Source of the DNA: Variovorax sp. PBS-H4
GTDB taxonomy: Bacteria; Pseudomonadota; Gammaproteobacteria; Burkholderiales; Burkholderiaceae_C
NCBI RefSeq assembly: GCF_901827205.1
Contig: NZ_LR594677.1
Location: forward strand, 40,860 to 104,859
Length of the DNA stretch: 64,000 nucleotides
Direction of reading: 5' to 3'
Positions 1-7,812 of this stretch are shown here, one piece after another. How positions within the stretch are numbered: position 1 is the first letter of the stretch; every line of letters begins with the position of its first letter. The notes beneath the pieces are model-generated. The model saw nothing but the letters and a program-made list of their open reading frames with translations. It searched no databases and was not told the DNA's origin. Made by a program: the position numbers and the translations under genes.

Positions 1-465
1 CTCGGCCAGCTCGCCGGCTTGCTTATGCTGCTGCTCGATGGCGGCGGCGGCCTGGGCTTCCAGCTCGACAATGCGGGCCTGGGCGGCTTCCAGCTCTCCC
101 GTCTGCGCCTCGAAGGCGGCCGACTGCTGCGCCGATAGCTCGGTGAGGTCGGTTTTCTCGGCCTCGAAGGCGGCCCGCGCGGCCTCTAGCGATTCGTTCG
201 CCAGTTGCTGCGCCGTCTCCCAAAGGCTTTGCCCGGCTGTCTGCAAGACGCCGTGCAGCTCTGCCGGCAGCGGCTCGCGGACGGCCTGCACTTGCTTGCG
301 CTGCTTGGCGCGCCATTCCTTCATGGCCTCGACCACGTTGTTCATGCCGGCGCGGCTGAGTTGGCGAACGGCTTCGACGTTCGGGAACTCGCCGTTCGGG
401 CTGGCCGCGTGCAGTTCATCGGCGGCGGCAAAGATGCGTTCTTTGATTTCCTGGTTCAGTGCCAT
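1..465 (-). CDS. kfrA: KfrA-like plasmid DNA-binding protein, 3' part outside window
   Basis: The minus-strand frame opens with ATG at 465 and stays open to the window edge (at least 155 codons), so the C-terminus is missing. The N-terminus (MALNQEIKERIFAAADEL) and the following VRQLSRAGMNNVVEAMKEW resemble the KfrA N-terminal DNA-binding domain. From about residue 70 it becomes an Ala/Glu/Gln-rich coiled coil, the usual KfrA architecture (DNA binding and autoregulation at the N-terminus, coiled-coil self-association behind). An AAAGGAGC ribosome binding site precedes the ATG and a palindrome lies about 30 bp upstream. It is distinct in sequence from the IncP-1 kfrA fragment at 56462. Confidence 0.8.
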   Translation of the reverse strand, partial: MALNQEIKERIFAAADELHAASPNGEFPNVEAVRQLSRAGMNNVVEAMKEWRAKQRKQVQAVREPLPAELHGVLQTAGQSLWETAQQLANESLEAARAAFEAEKTDLTELSAQQSAAFEAQTGELEAAQARIVELEAQAAAAIEQQHKQAGELAE

Positions 466-494
466 GACTCGGCGCTCCTTTCGTCGTTGTAGTC

Positions 495-519
495 GTAATA
501 ATACTATTACTATTATTAC
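495..519. promoter_or_regulatory. Palindrome upstream of kfrA-like gene, probable autoregulatory operator
   Basis: GTAATAAT (495-502) and ATTATTAC (512-519) form a perfect 8-bp inverted repeat in the only AT-rich patch before the minus-strand kfrA-like gene. KfrA proteins are known to bind palindromes in their own promoters. That this one is bound is inference. Confidence 0.55.
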
Positions 520-565
520 CGCGCAAGGGGTAAAAATGGCCGGGGGTTGCCCGGCCGGTGGGGGG

Positions 566-859
566 TCAGTGCTCGGCCCGCAGGGCGCGCACCATCGACA
601 CCAGCCGGCCAGCTTCTGCGCGCCCCTCGGTCGTCCGGGCGAAGCCTCGGCCGTTCACGAGGACGCGGACACGGTGCAGCAGGTCATAGGTCTGTGCCGC
701 CTGCGTGGTGTTGGTCGTCATCCATTCGAGCGCCATCGCTCCGGCGATCAGGTCATCGACCTGGAAGGGCAGGCCGGCCGCGACGGCATCGAGCGCGGAC
801 GCGGCGGCGTCCAGCGCCTTGGCGGTGAATCCATCGGGCAGGGTCATGGTGGTGGTCAT
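566..859 (-). CDS. Hypothetical protein, 97 aa
   Basis: Small soluble protein starting MTTTMTLPDGFTAKALDAAA. A GGAGG sequence 9 nt before the ATG supports this start. No family is recognised; it is Ala-rich and predicted helical. It is the third gene of a minus-strand cluster (1465 down to 566) that has a copy of the plasmid's 19-bp operator in front, so it is probably a co-regulated accessory maintenance gene. Confidence 0.6.
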   Translation of the reverse strand: MTTTMTLPDGFTAKALDAAASALDAVAAGLPFQVDDLIAGAMALEWMTTNTTQAAQTYDLLHRVRVLVNGRGFARTTEGRAEAGRLVSMVRALRAEH

Positions 860-883
860 GGGTCGTTGCCTCCGTGGCGGGGG

Positions 884-1279
884 TTAGCGTTTGCTGGTGA
901 GGTAGCGGCGGGCGTCTTGCAGCGTGCCGGCGACGTGGTGGACGCGGCCCGACAGGCTGGACAGGCGGGCGGCCAGCTCGTCGTACTCCTTGGCCCGAGC
1001 GATGCCGGCGCGGGCTTCGGCAATCTTGGCCGCATCGCATCCGATGTAGTCGCGGCGGCGCGGCTCTCCGTGCTTCTGCGGATACAGCAGATAGAAGTAT
1101 TTCGGCTCGTCGTTCGCGTCCTTGCGCCAGTGCTCGCTTGCGTACACAAGGCCGGCTTTTTTCAGCTCGGCCATGCGAGCGGACACGGCGGCAATGTCCG
1201 CTTCCAATCCCTCGATAAGTGCGGGCAGCTCTCCGGCCAGCTTCATCAGCTCGGCGGTGTGCGCCTTCTTCGTTGCCAT
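884..1279 (-). CDS. Hypothetical protein with coiled-coil segments, 131 aa
   Basis: Start MATKKAHTAELMKLAGELP has GGAGG 7 nt upstream. Residues 15-45 and 90-120 are heptad-like helices flanking an aromatic centre (SEHWRKD, KYFYLLYPQKHGEPRR) of the kind seen in small plasmid proteins of unknown role. It lies 3 nt after the small membrane-protein gene, so the two are probably co-transcribed. Function unknown. Confidence 0.65.
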   Translation of the reverse strand: MATKKAHTAELMKLAGELPALIEGLEADIAAVSARMAELKKAGLVYASEHWRKDANDEPKYFYLLYPQKHGEPRRRDYIGCDAAKIAEARAGIARAKEYDELAARLSSLSGRVHHVAGTLQDARRYLTSKR

Positions 1280-1282
1280 TGT

Positions 1283-1465
1283 TCAACCTCCGAAAATGGC
1301 CGCCTTGGCAGCGGCGAGAATCACCGCCAGGGCGGTGGTGCCGACCATCGAAACGGCGACGGTCAGGGCGAAAAACTGGACATAGACAAGGCCAGCTCCA
1401 ACCGCCATGACGCCGCGCAGGATTGCGGTTGCAGTCTTCACGATCAGGTCGTCGATGATTCGCAT
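1283..1465 (-). CDS. Small membrane protein, 60 aa
   Basis: Starts MRIIDDLIVKTATAILRGV with AGGAGG 6 nt before the ATG. Two hydrophobic stretches (about residues 18-38 and 40-57) suggest a two-helix inner-membrane protein. It is the first gene after the 19-bp operator at 1530-1548 and leads the minus-strand cluster ending at 566. No family recognised. Confidence 0.6.
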   Translation of the reverse strand: MRIIDDLIVKTATAILRGVMAVGAGLVYVQFFALTVAVSMVGTTALAVILAAAKAAIFGG

Positions 1466-1485
1466 GTCATCCTCCTTTCAGGATG

Positions 1486-1509
1486 GGAAGGCCGGGCTCC
1501 CGGCCTTCC
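1486..1509. terminator. Perfect 11-bp stem, possible transcription terminator or pause
   Basis: GGAAGGCCGGG (1486-1496) and its exact complement (1499-1509) form an 11-bp stem with a 2-nt loop just downstream of the DUF3560 gene on the minus strand. There is no clear T-run, so termination may be inefficient. Confidence 0.4.
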
Positions 1510-1529
1510 TATTGGACACTGCGCCTAGT

Positions 1530-1548
1530 CCAAAATATACCAGATTGG
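1530..1548. promoter_or_regulatory. 19-bp plasmid operator, copy 1
   Basis: CCAAAATATACCAGATTGG matches the palindromic consensus CCAAAATATACNATTTTGG shared by seven sites in the left 31 kb. On the minus strand it includes a TATATT that could be the -10 box for the cluster starting at 1465, as expected of a repressor site. The cognate regulator was not identified. Confidence 0.6.
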
Positions 1549-1551
1549 CTA

Positions 1552-2358
1552 TTACACGTCACCAACTTTGGTAAGCGCATTCAGGGCTTTTTTCACTTCC
1601 TGGCCGGCCCAAATGCCGGCGTTGTTCAGTTGGCGAACCCAGGCACCACGGGACGGCGACCACTTGAAGGCGTGGCGCTTCAACAGGGCGCGCGTGGCCT
1701 CGTCGGGCTTGCCGGGGAACACGAACATGACGCGGTTTTCCTCGGTGTCCTCGCGGTAGGTGTAGCCCTCGGCCTCCTGCTCTACATCGACACGCTGGCG
1801 GCGCTTCTCCAGCTCGGCGATGCGGCCAGCGATGCGGCGGGCGTTCGCGTTGTTGTTGCTCAAGGCGTAGGACGGGAAGCCGACGCGGCCCGCGAAGTCC
1901 GGTTTCAGCAGCTCGGCCGCCTGGGCCTCGGTCAAACCCTGGGCCACCAGTGCGGCAATGCGTGTTTCCTCGGTCTTGTGGGTGCGAATGGCCTTGTTCG
2001 CGGCCTTCATGCGCTCCTGGGCCTGCTCGACGTTCGCCAGCTCGGCGCGCAGCTTCTCGATGGCGTCCGGGTCGTCACTCGAAATGCCGCCAGTGCCCAC
2101 GCTCGCCGCTTTCTGCTCGTAGTGCTTGGCCTTGTCTTGCAGGGCGAAGGCTTTGCCATAGGTGGTATGGATGCGGTCACGATAGTTGCGGTCGCGCGTC
2201 TCGCTGTGATGGCCGACAAGGATCGGCTGGCCGAAGGGGATCGCCTGGGCCATGTCTCGGGCGCGGTTGTAGGTGCTCGCGCTCTCGGCGCTGGCCTGCT
2301 CGGCGCGTTCCTCGTAACGGGCCTTGCGGGCGGCTTGCTTCTGTTCGTATGCGTTCAT
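1552..2358 (-). CDS. DUF3560 domain-containing protein
   Basis: 268 aa. The start MNAYEQKQAARKARYEERAE is preferred over an ATG 48 nt upstream because AGGAGC lies 7 nt before it and DUF3560 proteins begin this way. Residues 40-75 hold the family-like segment GQPILVGHHSETRDRNYRDRI. The C-terminus (FVFPGKPDEATRALLKRHAF, then KWSPSRGAWVRQL) is the strongly conserved tail. DUF3560 proteins are common on conjugative plasmids and of unknown function. It follows the KleA-like gene at 2419. Confidence 0.85.
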   Translation of the reverse strand: MNAYEQKQAARKARYEERAEQASAESASTYNRARDMAQAIPFGQPILVGHHSETRDRNYRDRIHTTYGKAFALQDKAKHYEQKAASVGTGGISSDDPDAIEKLRAELANVEQAQERMKAANKAIRTHKTEETRIAALVAQGLTEAQAAELLKPDFAGRVGFPSYALSNNNANARRIAGRIAELEKRRQRVDVEQEAEGYTYREDTEENRVMFVFPGKPDEATRALLKRHAFKWSPSRGAWVRQLNNAGIWAGQEVKKALNALTKVGDV

Positions 2359-2418
2359 GGTCTTTGCTCCTGGTAGTTGAGAAGGGGAGCGCCCCGCCTG
2401 GGGCACTCCGGGAAGTTG

Positions 2419-2736
2419 TCAGGCGTTGCGCTTGGCTGCGTCGATCTGCTCCAGCGTCCAGCGGCTGCGGGCTTCGCCTTCGAGGCTGCACGCGGCGAAA
2501 TAGGCCCGGCTGCGCAGTTCCTCGGCTTTGCGGGTCAGCTCGGCCGCCTCGGCCATCAGCTCGGCGATGTCGTCACGCTTGGCCTGAAGCCCCGTCGCTT
2601 CCACGCCCGGCAGCACGTCCACCCACGCCATTACCTTGTTTTTCATCGGCTTCATTCCCCCGGTTTTCTGCTGTTCAACCTCTGCTCTGCTAGATGCTTG
2701 AGCCGGCTTTTCAAACTGAACTTGTTGGTGAGTCAT
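2419..2736 (-). CDS. KleA-like protein with a duplicated N-terminal leader
   Basis: 105 aa. From about residue 31 (KNKVMAWVDVLPGVEATG) it aligns without gaps to the IncP-1 KleA at 52959 and shares the core MAEAAEL, KAEELR, AYFA and CSLEG. KleA is a small helical stable-inheritance protein of IncP-1. The first 25 residues are identical to those of the unrelated protein at 10099-10527 because both 5' ends lie in a 624-bp duplicated block. AGGAGA 8 nt before ATG 2736 supports the long form; an internal Met in MKPMKNK is a possible ancestral start. Confidence 0.75.
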   Translation of the reverse strand: MTHQQVQFEKPAQASSRAEVEQQKTGGMKPMKNKVMAWVDVLPGVEATGLQAKRDDIAELMAEAAELTRKAEELRSRAYFAACSLEGEARSRWTLEQIDAAKRNA

Positions 2737-3284
2737 GTCGCATTTCTCCTGTGGTGTTGAACCTTGCTCCGCTGAGTGCCTTTCGCCGTGATTGCCCGTA
2801 GGTGGGCCGGACAGGACGGCGCGGAAAGGGAGAAACCGGAAGCCGCAGCGCAAGCGAGCGCAGCGAGTGCGAACGGGTGAGGATTTCAGGGCTTGCCCGG
2901 CCCTTGGAGCGACGGCATGGCTGGACTACCGTCTAGGGCAGGCGAAAGGTGCGCAGTGGAGCAACGCCACCGGACGATGACGACATGCCACCAAGGGCGG
3001 GCGCGGAACGCGAGCGCCCTACGGCCGACGCAGGCGGCACAACCAGACGGCCGCGCCGGCTGCGTAGCGGCAAAGCCGCCTTTCTCCACCGCCAGCGGCG
3101 GGGGCAGCGTGCATGAACCAGCCGGCCCGGCTGTGTGCAGTCTGCCGACGTGGCGGCAGTCTGCGGGCTTGTGTGCAGCACGGCGACGTGTCGCGGTGTG
3201 CATGGACTGGTTGCCCGCTGCGCGGGCCTACACACCGCCCCCTCCTGCCCTGGGCAGGGTGGGGGAAAGGGCGTCTTCGACGCC
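2661..3284. repeat. 624-bp direct repeat, copy 1 (partner 10452-11076)
   Basis: As far as read, this block is identical to 10452-11076 apart from one extra T in the second copy, and lies in the same orientation. It covers the first 25 codons and ribosome binding site of the 2419 gene plus about 550 bp of GC-rich non-coding DNA with small hairpins. The copies bracket about 7.2 kb that includes repA. Confidence 0.92.
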
Positions 3285-3302
3285 GAAGGCGGTCGGGCTT
3301 GT

Positions 3303-3505
3303 TGGTGACGAACATCCCGCCGGCGCCGGCGGGATCTGTCACCACATGAAGGGGAATCGTTGGTGACGCGGCCGAGCTGGCCAGCTCGATGGCGTGTCGC
3401 CATCTTGGGGATGGTGACGGGCGAATCCAGCTCGATGGATCTGCCTGTCACCAGACTGGCCGATGGTGACATCGGCCGCGCACCTGGTCGGCCGCGGTGT
3501 CACCA
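3303..3505. repeat. Cluster of four 42-bp palindromic elements
   Basis: Elements at 3303-3344, 3361-3402, 3412-3453 and 3464-3505. Each is exactly 42 bp and runs from TGGTGAC to GTCACCA (GTCGCCA in the second), with a variable, partly palindromic 28-bp centre. The first contains a perfect 22-bp palindrome (arm ATCCCGCCGGC). Spacers are 16, 9 and 10 bp. No gene is visible here; this and the repeat copy fill the 1-kb gap between 2737 and 3742. Confidence 0.9.
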
Positions 3506-3655
3506 GTGGCCGGCCTTTGAATGCTGTCCACATATCCACGGGCCGCGAAGGGTGCCTACTACTCCCGTAGCAGGCCGGTGGGTATGTGGGCAGGAACCCG
3601 CCAGTGGTCGGACGGCTGGCCGACGTGGATCACTGGCGGCGGAATTGCACGGGTT

Positions 3656-3697
3656 TGGTGACAGCCGCAGCGCCTCGATCGCGCGGGCCTGTCGCCA
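3656..3697. repeat. 42-bp palindromic element downstream of radC
   Basis: TGGTGAC ... GTCGCCA, exactly 42 bp, with centre GCGCCTCGATCGCGCG. It lies 45 bp past the radC stop. The 150 bp separating it from the cluster at 3303-3505 holds short GC-rich inverted repeats but no gene. Confidence 0.88.
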
Positions 3698-3742
3698 TTG
3701 GGCATTACCGCACGTTGAAGGAATGGGGCAAAGCCCCATTCT

Positions 3743-4264
3743 TCATAGAAGGCCGTGTTCGGCGAACGATAGCGTGCTGGAGCCGGCCACAATGATGTGG
3801 TCGAGCACGCGCGCGTCTATAAGGCTCAACGCCTCTTTGAGCCGGGCCGTTAGGCGCTTATCAGCTTCGCTAGGTGAAGCGATGCCACTTGGGTGGTTGT
3901 GAGTGAAAATGAGCGCGGAAGCGTTCAGCCGCAAGGCGGTTTTCACGATTTCCCGTGGATACACGGACGCGGCATCAATGGTGCCGCTGAACATCTCTTT
4001 GTAGGCGATCAGCCGATGTTGGCTGTCGGTGAAAATGACGCCGAACACTTCGTGTTCGATGCCCGCCAGCTTGGCGACCAGGAAGTCTTTGACTGCCTGC
4101 GGGCTGCTGAATTGTTGGCCCGGAAGGGCCAGCGAGTCGGCGGCCTTGCGAGCGCCGGCCAGAACCTGGGCGGCGGTGGCAACCTGATATACGCCGTCAG
4201 CGTCTCGGACATACAGCGACTCGTCGCTGTTGATGTTGTCGAAAGACAGCTTCATCTGAACCAT
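3743..4264 (-). CDS. radC: RadC-family JAB-domain protein
   Basis: 173 aa. Start MVQMKLSFDNINSDESLY is preferred over upstream in-frame ATGs because GGAGG lies 6 nt before it. The JAB1/MPN metal-binding motif is intact: FTHNHPSGIASPSEAD near residues 125-145, preceded by MFSGTIDAASVYPREI. This is the short plasmid form lacking the helix-hairpin-helix domain of chromosomal RadC. The family is named for DNA repair but its biochemical role is unsettled. It stands alone on the minus strand. Confidence 0.9.
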   Translation of the reverse strand: MVQMKLSFDNINSDESLYVRDADGVYQVATAAQVLAGARKAADSLALPGQQFSSPQAVKDFLVAKLAGIEHEVFGVIFTDSQHRLIAYKEMFSGTIDAASVYPREIVKTALRLNASALIFTHNHPSGIASPSEADKRLTARLKEALSLIDARVLDHIIVAGSSTLSFAEHGLL

Positions 4265-4453
4265 GTGAAACCTCCGGTTGAACGTAGGGCGGGATTGCCC
4301 TTTGCGACCGAAGGCAGCACGCCGCAGCGCAGGCGTCAGGGGTGGAACGGCCGGCAGGCCGCAAGCGGAACGCGCAGCCCTTGACGCCGAGAACGGCGTG
4401 ATAACCTGAAAGAGAGCAAGCAATCCAAACCCGAACCGCAAAGCGCGTCCGAA

Positions 4454-4543
4454 AGGGATTGACGCCCGAAGGGGTCGAGACAAGCGCGAAGTGCGCAGGC
4501 TCGATGCGAAGCACGAAAGCCCGGCCCCGGCTATGCCGGGGTG
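4454..4543. repeat. About 90-bp dispersed repeat, copy A
   Basis: Starts AGGGATTGACGCCCGAA and ends in a hairpin (CCCCGGCtatGCCGGGG). Roughly 80% identical by eye to 11274-11362, including GAGACAAG, GCAGGCTCGATGCG and AGCACGAAAGCCC. It lies in the gene-free 294 bp upstream of radC. It could be a structured RNA, a single-strand initiation site or a small mobile repeat. Confidence 0.6.
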
Positions 4544-4558
4544 AGTAATGTCCTGGTT

Positions 4559-4774
4559 CTATTCGTGACGAACCAGCCGCCCGGCATCGTCGGAAAACTG
4601 CCCGGCCGCAGCATCGCCGAAGGCATTCAGATAAAGTGCGTAAGCCTGTTGCAGCGCCTCGGCCGCTCGGCGCTTTAGCTCCATCTGAACGATGTCCGTC
4701 TTTTCCATGCTCATAAGCTCACCGAGCGGAGCATGTTTGACGGTGTAAAAATCTGGATTGATGCGCTCTGACAT
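4559..4774 (-). CDS. Hypothetical protein, 71 aa
   Basis: Starts MSERINPDFYTVKHAPLGEL with a modest AAGG signal 8 nt upstream. The C-terminal half is an amphipathic helix (MELKRRAAEALQQAYALYLN). It lies 9 bp after the nuclease gene on the same strand and is probably the last gene of the repA operon. No family recognised. Confidence 0.55.
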   Translation of the reverse strand: MSERINPDFYTVKHAPLGELMSMEKTDIVQMELKRRAAEALQQAYALYLNAFGDAAAGQFSDDAGRLVRHE

Positions 4775-4783
4775 ACCGATACC

Positions 4784-5263
4784 TTATTCGTGTTGACGAT
4801 GCCGAAACTGCCACGGCGGAACCGACGACGGGTCGGCCCACAAGCCGCGCCGGCCGGCGCGTGCTTCGTCCTCCAGCGCGAACAGGCTTCGGTCGGTCGC
4901 GTATTGGCGATACACCCAGGCCATGCCCTGGCGAACCATTTCGGCGTTGACGTTGACGCCGGAGACATAGACGGTGCCGAGCGCGCGGCCGTAGCGGTCG
5001 CGGCCGGCATCGGCGACGGTGACGGACTGGCGGAAGACCAGCGAGGAAAGCGCCTGACGGGAGCGGGTGCCGAAGGCTTGCCGCTTCTCGGCCGCGTCGA
5101 TCTGCGCGAGGCGCACGCGCACGGGCTGGCGGTCAATCAGCACGTCGATGGTGTCGCCGTCAAGGATGGCGATCACCGGGCCGGCGAAGTCGGCCCGCGC
5201 GGCCGAGGCGAAGCCGAGCGTGCAGGCGCAGGCCAGCGCGGCCAGGAACTGGCGGCGGTTCAT
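4784..5263 (-). CDS. Exported thermonuclease-like (SNase) protein
   Basis: 159 aa. The N-terminus MNRRQFLAALACACTLG has a twin-arginine motif and a hydrophobic core ending ASAARA, so Tat export is likely. The mature part has the staphylococcal-nuclease fold signatures: VIAILDGDTIDVLID (catalytic Asp region), RVRLAQIDAAEK, and DRYGRALGTVYVSG. Nucleases of this family recur on conjugative plasmids. Its ATG overlaps the repA stop (ATGA), implying translational coupling. Confidence 0.85.
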   Translation of the reverse strand: MNRRQFLAALACACTLGFASAARADFAGPVIAILDGDTIDVLIDRQPVRVRLAQIDAAEKRQAFGTRSRQALSSLVFRQSVTVADAGRDRYGRALGTVYVSGVNVNAEMVRQGMAWVYRQYATDRSLFALEDEARAGRRGLWADPSSVPPWQFRHRQHE

Positions 5264-6471
5264 AGCGGAAGCCGGCGCTGCTTAGGCGCGCTGCTGAACG
5301 GCACATGCGGAGGGCTTGGGTACAGCACAAGCCCGTTCGGCGAATCGGCGACTTTCGCCTCGGGATAGACCACCATCACATGCTTCAACTCGCGCAGGAA
5401 GGCGCGCTTGAAGTCGCGCAAGCCCTGTTCGTCCATCGCGTAGCCGGCACCGAACTGGCCGGCGAGCGACACCCAGGGAATGGTCGTGCGGCGCGACAAG
5501 TAGCTCATGCGGTGCGACAGCCACACATAGATGTCCAGCGCCAGGGGCGACTTTCCGAGCGAGCGCATCGCGCGAACGTCAACCGGCAAGGGGTGCTCGA
5601 TGCACTCCTTGAAGAACGGTTCGGAAAGCTGGAGATTCGATTGCCATTGCCCGGCCTGCTCGGGGTTCTGCGGTTGCCACCACTCGACGCGATCAGCCAG
5701 CAGGACGTTGGACAAGGCCCACGAATCGGCCCCCTCGTAGTGGCACGAAATGACGGCGCTGAAAAGCGTCGTCATGGCGTGTTTCAGGCGCGTGATGTCT
5801 CCGCGCTTGCCGCCCGAGCTGTGCATGCCCAGCTCGTCCAGATACTCGGCCAGCGAATTGCCCAGGTGCAAGACGCGCTCGCCGGTTTGCACGGCTTCCG
5901 TGCAAACCCAGGTCAGCAGCATGCGCGGCACCGTCCCGAAGGGAAGCCCTTCGGGGTGGGCCGTCATCATCGTGAGCACGAAGTCGCCGTTCTTGCGAAC
6001 GAAGCGGTATTCGTCCTGCCGCCTGTGCGGCAGCGTAGCGATGGCGAGCGCGCGAGTCATGAAGCCTAGCGTGCCGGCGCTCTTGGCGTCCTCGCGCTCG
6101 ATGGCAAGGTGGGCTTCGATCAGGTCGCGCACGCGCTCGGGAATCTTGCCGTTGCGGTAGTCGAAGACGGCGCGAATCGGCTTCTCCTTCGCTGTGCGCG
6201 CGAGCTTCTTCGCGGGTGCGTTGCTGGCCGGCGTGCCGGCCGCCGCGCTGGACTCGAAGGCCGCTTCGTCGGCCGGGGACGGTAGGCCCAGGAGTTCCGA
6301 GGCCGGCGCGGCAGCGTCGGCCGATGCCTTGCGGGCCTCGGCCGTGCGTCGGGCGAGGCTGGCCGCGTCTTCTTCGCTCATGCCTGCGCGCATGAGCGCA
6401 TCGCGGTAGTCCGTTTCATTGAACGGCGGCGCGGCGCGTGTTCGCCCTGTCGTTGTCGGTTTTCTGCTCAT
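5260..6471 (-). CDS. repA: Plasmid replication initiator, RepA_C family
   Basis: 403 aa. A low-complexity N-terminal 90 residues precedes the conserved domain: KPIRAVFDYRNGKIPERVRD, LPFGTVPRMLLTWVCTEAV near residue 180, LGKSPLALDIYVWLSHRMSY near 310, and IPWVSLAGQFGAGY. This is the pattern of plasmid-encoded RepA proteins (Pfam RepA_C). It binds its origin to start replication. AGGAGG precedes the ATG, which overlaps the upstream stop. The operon starts behind the 19-bp operator at 8728, suggesting copy-number control by the unidentified regulator. No clear iterons were found for it. Confidence 0.85.
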   Translation of the reverse strand: MSRKPTTTGRTRAAPPFNETDYRDALMRAGMSEEDAASLARRTAEARKASADAAAPASELLGLPSPADEAAFESSAAAGTPASNAPAKKLARTAKEKPIRAVFDYRNGKIPERVRDLIEAHLAIEREDAKSAGTLGFMTRALAIATLPHRRQDEYRFVRKNGDFVLTMMTAHPEGLPFGTVPRMLLTWVCTEAVQTGERVLHLGNSLAEYLDELGMHSSGGKRGDITRLKHAMTTLFSAVISCHYEGADSWALSNVLLADRVEWWQPQNPEQAGQWQSNLQLSEPFFKECIEHPLPVDVRAMRSLGKSPLALDIYVWLSHRMSYLSRRTTIPWVSLAGQFGAGYAMDEQGLRDFKRAFLRELKHVMVVYPEAKVADSPNGLVLYPSPPHVPFSSAPKQRRLPL

Positions 6472-6806
6472 GAATGCCCCTCCTGTCCGCCGACCAGTGC
6501 GGCCAGCGCCTGCCGCTCGGCGGCGATTTCTCCGACTTCAAGCTCAACCGCAAGGGCGTGGCTCTCGCTCCAATACTGCCGCAGCAGGGCGGTGCGTTCC
6601 CAACGGCTCACGGTGCCGTTCTGCATCGCCTCGGCGACACGCGCCTGGAAGGCGCTGGAGCCGGTCTTGTAGGCGTTCTGCAACTGGCGATAGCCCAGGG
6701 CGTCGATTTCCATCGACTGGTAGATCGTGGCGGCTGCGCCGGCCCCCAGGACAAGCAGCAGGGGCACCAGCATGTTGCGGCGCAGCCAGCGTGCGAAGGT
6801 CTTCAT
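6468..6806 (-). CDS. Small membrane-anchored protein, 112 aa
   Basis: Starts MKTFARWLRRNMLVPLLLVL. One N-terminal membrane segment (about residues 11-29) follows a positively charged start; the rest is a soluble helical domain (SRWERTALLRQYWSESHALA). Overlaps repA by ATGA and the upstream micro-ORF by ATGA. Not recognised; its position immediately before repA suggests a replicon-associated role, but that is inference. Confidence 0.6.
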   Translation of the reverse strand: MKTFARWLRRNMLVPLLLVLGAGAAATIYQSMEIDALGYRQLQNAYKTGSSAFQARVAEAMQNGTVSRWERTALLRQYWSESHALAVELEVGEIAAERQALAALVGGQEGHS

Positions 6807-6874
6807 TGCTCGGTGCCTCCCATGTACGAATTGGCTAGGCCGACCGCGAGCTGTTCCGAGGTTTTGAGGTTCAT
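6803..6874 (-). CDS. Possible 23-residue peptide MNLKTSEQLAVGLANSYMGG..
   Basis: A tiny frame whose ATG overlaps the stop of the upstream lipoprotein gene (ATGA) and whose stop overlaps the start of the next gene (ATGA). Overlap on both sides keeps the operon continuously translated, as elsewhere in this operon. It may be a coupling peptide rather than a functional protein. Confidence 0.4.
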   Translation of the reverse strand: MNLKTSEQLAVGLANSYMGGTEQ

Positions 6875-7086
6875 TTCTTCCAGTCCACGAAGGTAGGGCT
6901 TACGACGATGTTCGGCGACACCATCAGGCCGCCCGGCGTGACGTGAACACCAAGCGAGCCGGACACCGGCAGGCCGCCGATGTTGTGCATGCGGTAGCTC
7001 GTGCCGCCGTAGTAGTAGGGGCCGCTCGCGCAGCCGCCCAGGGCGGCCAGCAGCAGCGGCAGGATGGCGAGGCGAAGCGTTTTCAT
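6871..7086 (-). CDS. Small lipoprotein, 71 aa
   Basis: MKTLRLAILPLLLAALGGCAS is a lipoprotein signal peptide with lipobox LGGC (Cys19). The mature part is Gly/Tyr/Val-rich (PYYYGGTSYRMHNIGGLP) and likely periplasmic or outer-membrane attached. GAGGGGG lies before the start. It sits in the repA operon. No family name assigned. Confidence 0.65.
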   Translation of the reverse strand: MKTLRLAILPLLLAALGGCASGPYYYGGTSYRMHNIGGLPVSGSLGVHVTPGGLMVSPNIVVSPTFVDWKK

Positions 7087-7103
7087 CTGTACCCCCTCGG
7101 CCG

Positions 7104-7379
7104 CTACACGTCGGCCTGTTGTTGGTCGGGTTGCCAGCCGGCCATGTTCACCTTGGCCGTGCCGAAGCCGATTTCGCGCAGCAGCTTCAAGGCCGTGCCC
7201 GGCTCAACGAACAGGCGCGGCTTGCGGTCGGAGTAGCGCACCAGCACCACGCGCCCGCCCGAGCGGGAATCGGCCACGAGGTAGAAGCCTTTCCCGTGCG
7301 CTTCGAGCGTGACGGCGGCAAGGCCGCCCGTCTCGTGCGTGGCGCGGAGCTGTTCAAGGGTCATGCTGTGCATGTTCAT
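7104..7379 (-). CDS. ParC-family partition-associated protein
   Basis: 91 aa. The start MNMHSMTLEQLRATHETGG has GAGGG 8 nt upstream and replaces a longer frame without support. MTLEQLRATHETGGLAAVTL, GFYLVADSR and FVEPGTALKLLREIGFG match the small ParC family of partition-associated proteins as I remember it. No parA or parB lies beside it in this operon, so it may work with a partition locus outside the window. Confidence 0.6.
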   Translation of the reverse strand: MNMHSMTLEQLRATHETGGLAAVTLEAHGKGFYLVADSRSGGRVVLVRYSDRKPRLFVEPGTALKLLREIGFGTAKVNMAGWQPDQQQADV

Positions 7380-7389
7380 CGCGTGGCCC

Positions 7390-7656
7390 TCACTCGTCCG
7401 GGGTGACGTGCTCGATGATGAGGTCGTCCAGCTCGGCGGCGAAGGTGTGCGCGCGGCCATCGGCCGCGCTCGCCGCTGCCAGCTCCCAGGCCAGCGGGCC
7501 GGCGCTCGGGCTGTTCAAGTTGTCCTCGATCACGCCCAGGCATTCCAGCTTGTGCATGCCGGCGTCCAGCTCCGGCTTGGCGTGCTCGGCGATGAAGTCG
7601 GCGAACTTGCCAGCGCCTGCCGGCGTGAAGTCGTGGATTTGCTGATAGGTGTCCAT
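7390..7656 (-). CDS. Hypothetical protein, 88 aa
   Basis: Acidic protein MDTYQQIHDFTPAGAGKFADF with an AGGAGGAAC ribosome binding site. It ends 11 nt before the ParC-like gene. Not recognised. Co-transcription with the repA operon is likely because the small flanking genes all lie on one strand with minimal gaps. Confidence 0.6.
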   Translation of the reverse strand: MDTYQQIHDFTPAGAGKFADFIAEHAKPELDAGMHKLECLGVIEDNLNSPSAGPLAWELAAASAADGRAHTFAAELDDLIIEHVTPDE

Positions 7657-7674
7657 CGGTGTTCCTCCTGGTGG

Positions 7675-7812
7675 TTAGCGACGGGACACGGACACGTCCG
7701 CGTCCTCGGGGATGTCGAACTTCGAGAAGGCCGCCGCGCGGGCGGCTTCCTCGGTCGTTTCATGGACGGTGCCGAGATAGCGGCCGTCCGCGTACACGTT
7801 CCATTCCTTCAT
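7675..7812 (-). CDS. Hypothetical protein, 45 aa
   Basis: MKEWNVYADGRYLGTVHETT followed by an Ala/Glu helix and DIPEDADVSVSRR. AAAGGG lies 7 nt before the ATG, which overlaps the upstream stop (ATGA). The pattern W-V/Y-x-DG-x-Y-L-G-T-V is typical of small phage- and plasmid-borne proteins of unknown function. Confidence 0.6.
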   Translation of the reverse strand: MKEWNVYADGRYLGTVHETTEEAARAAAFSKFDIPEDADVSVSRR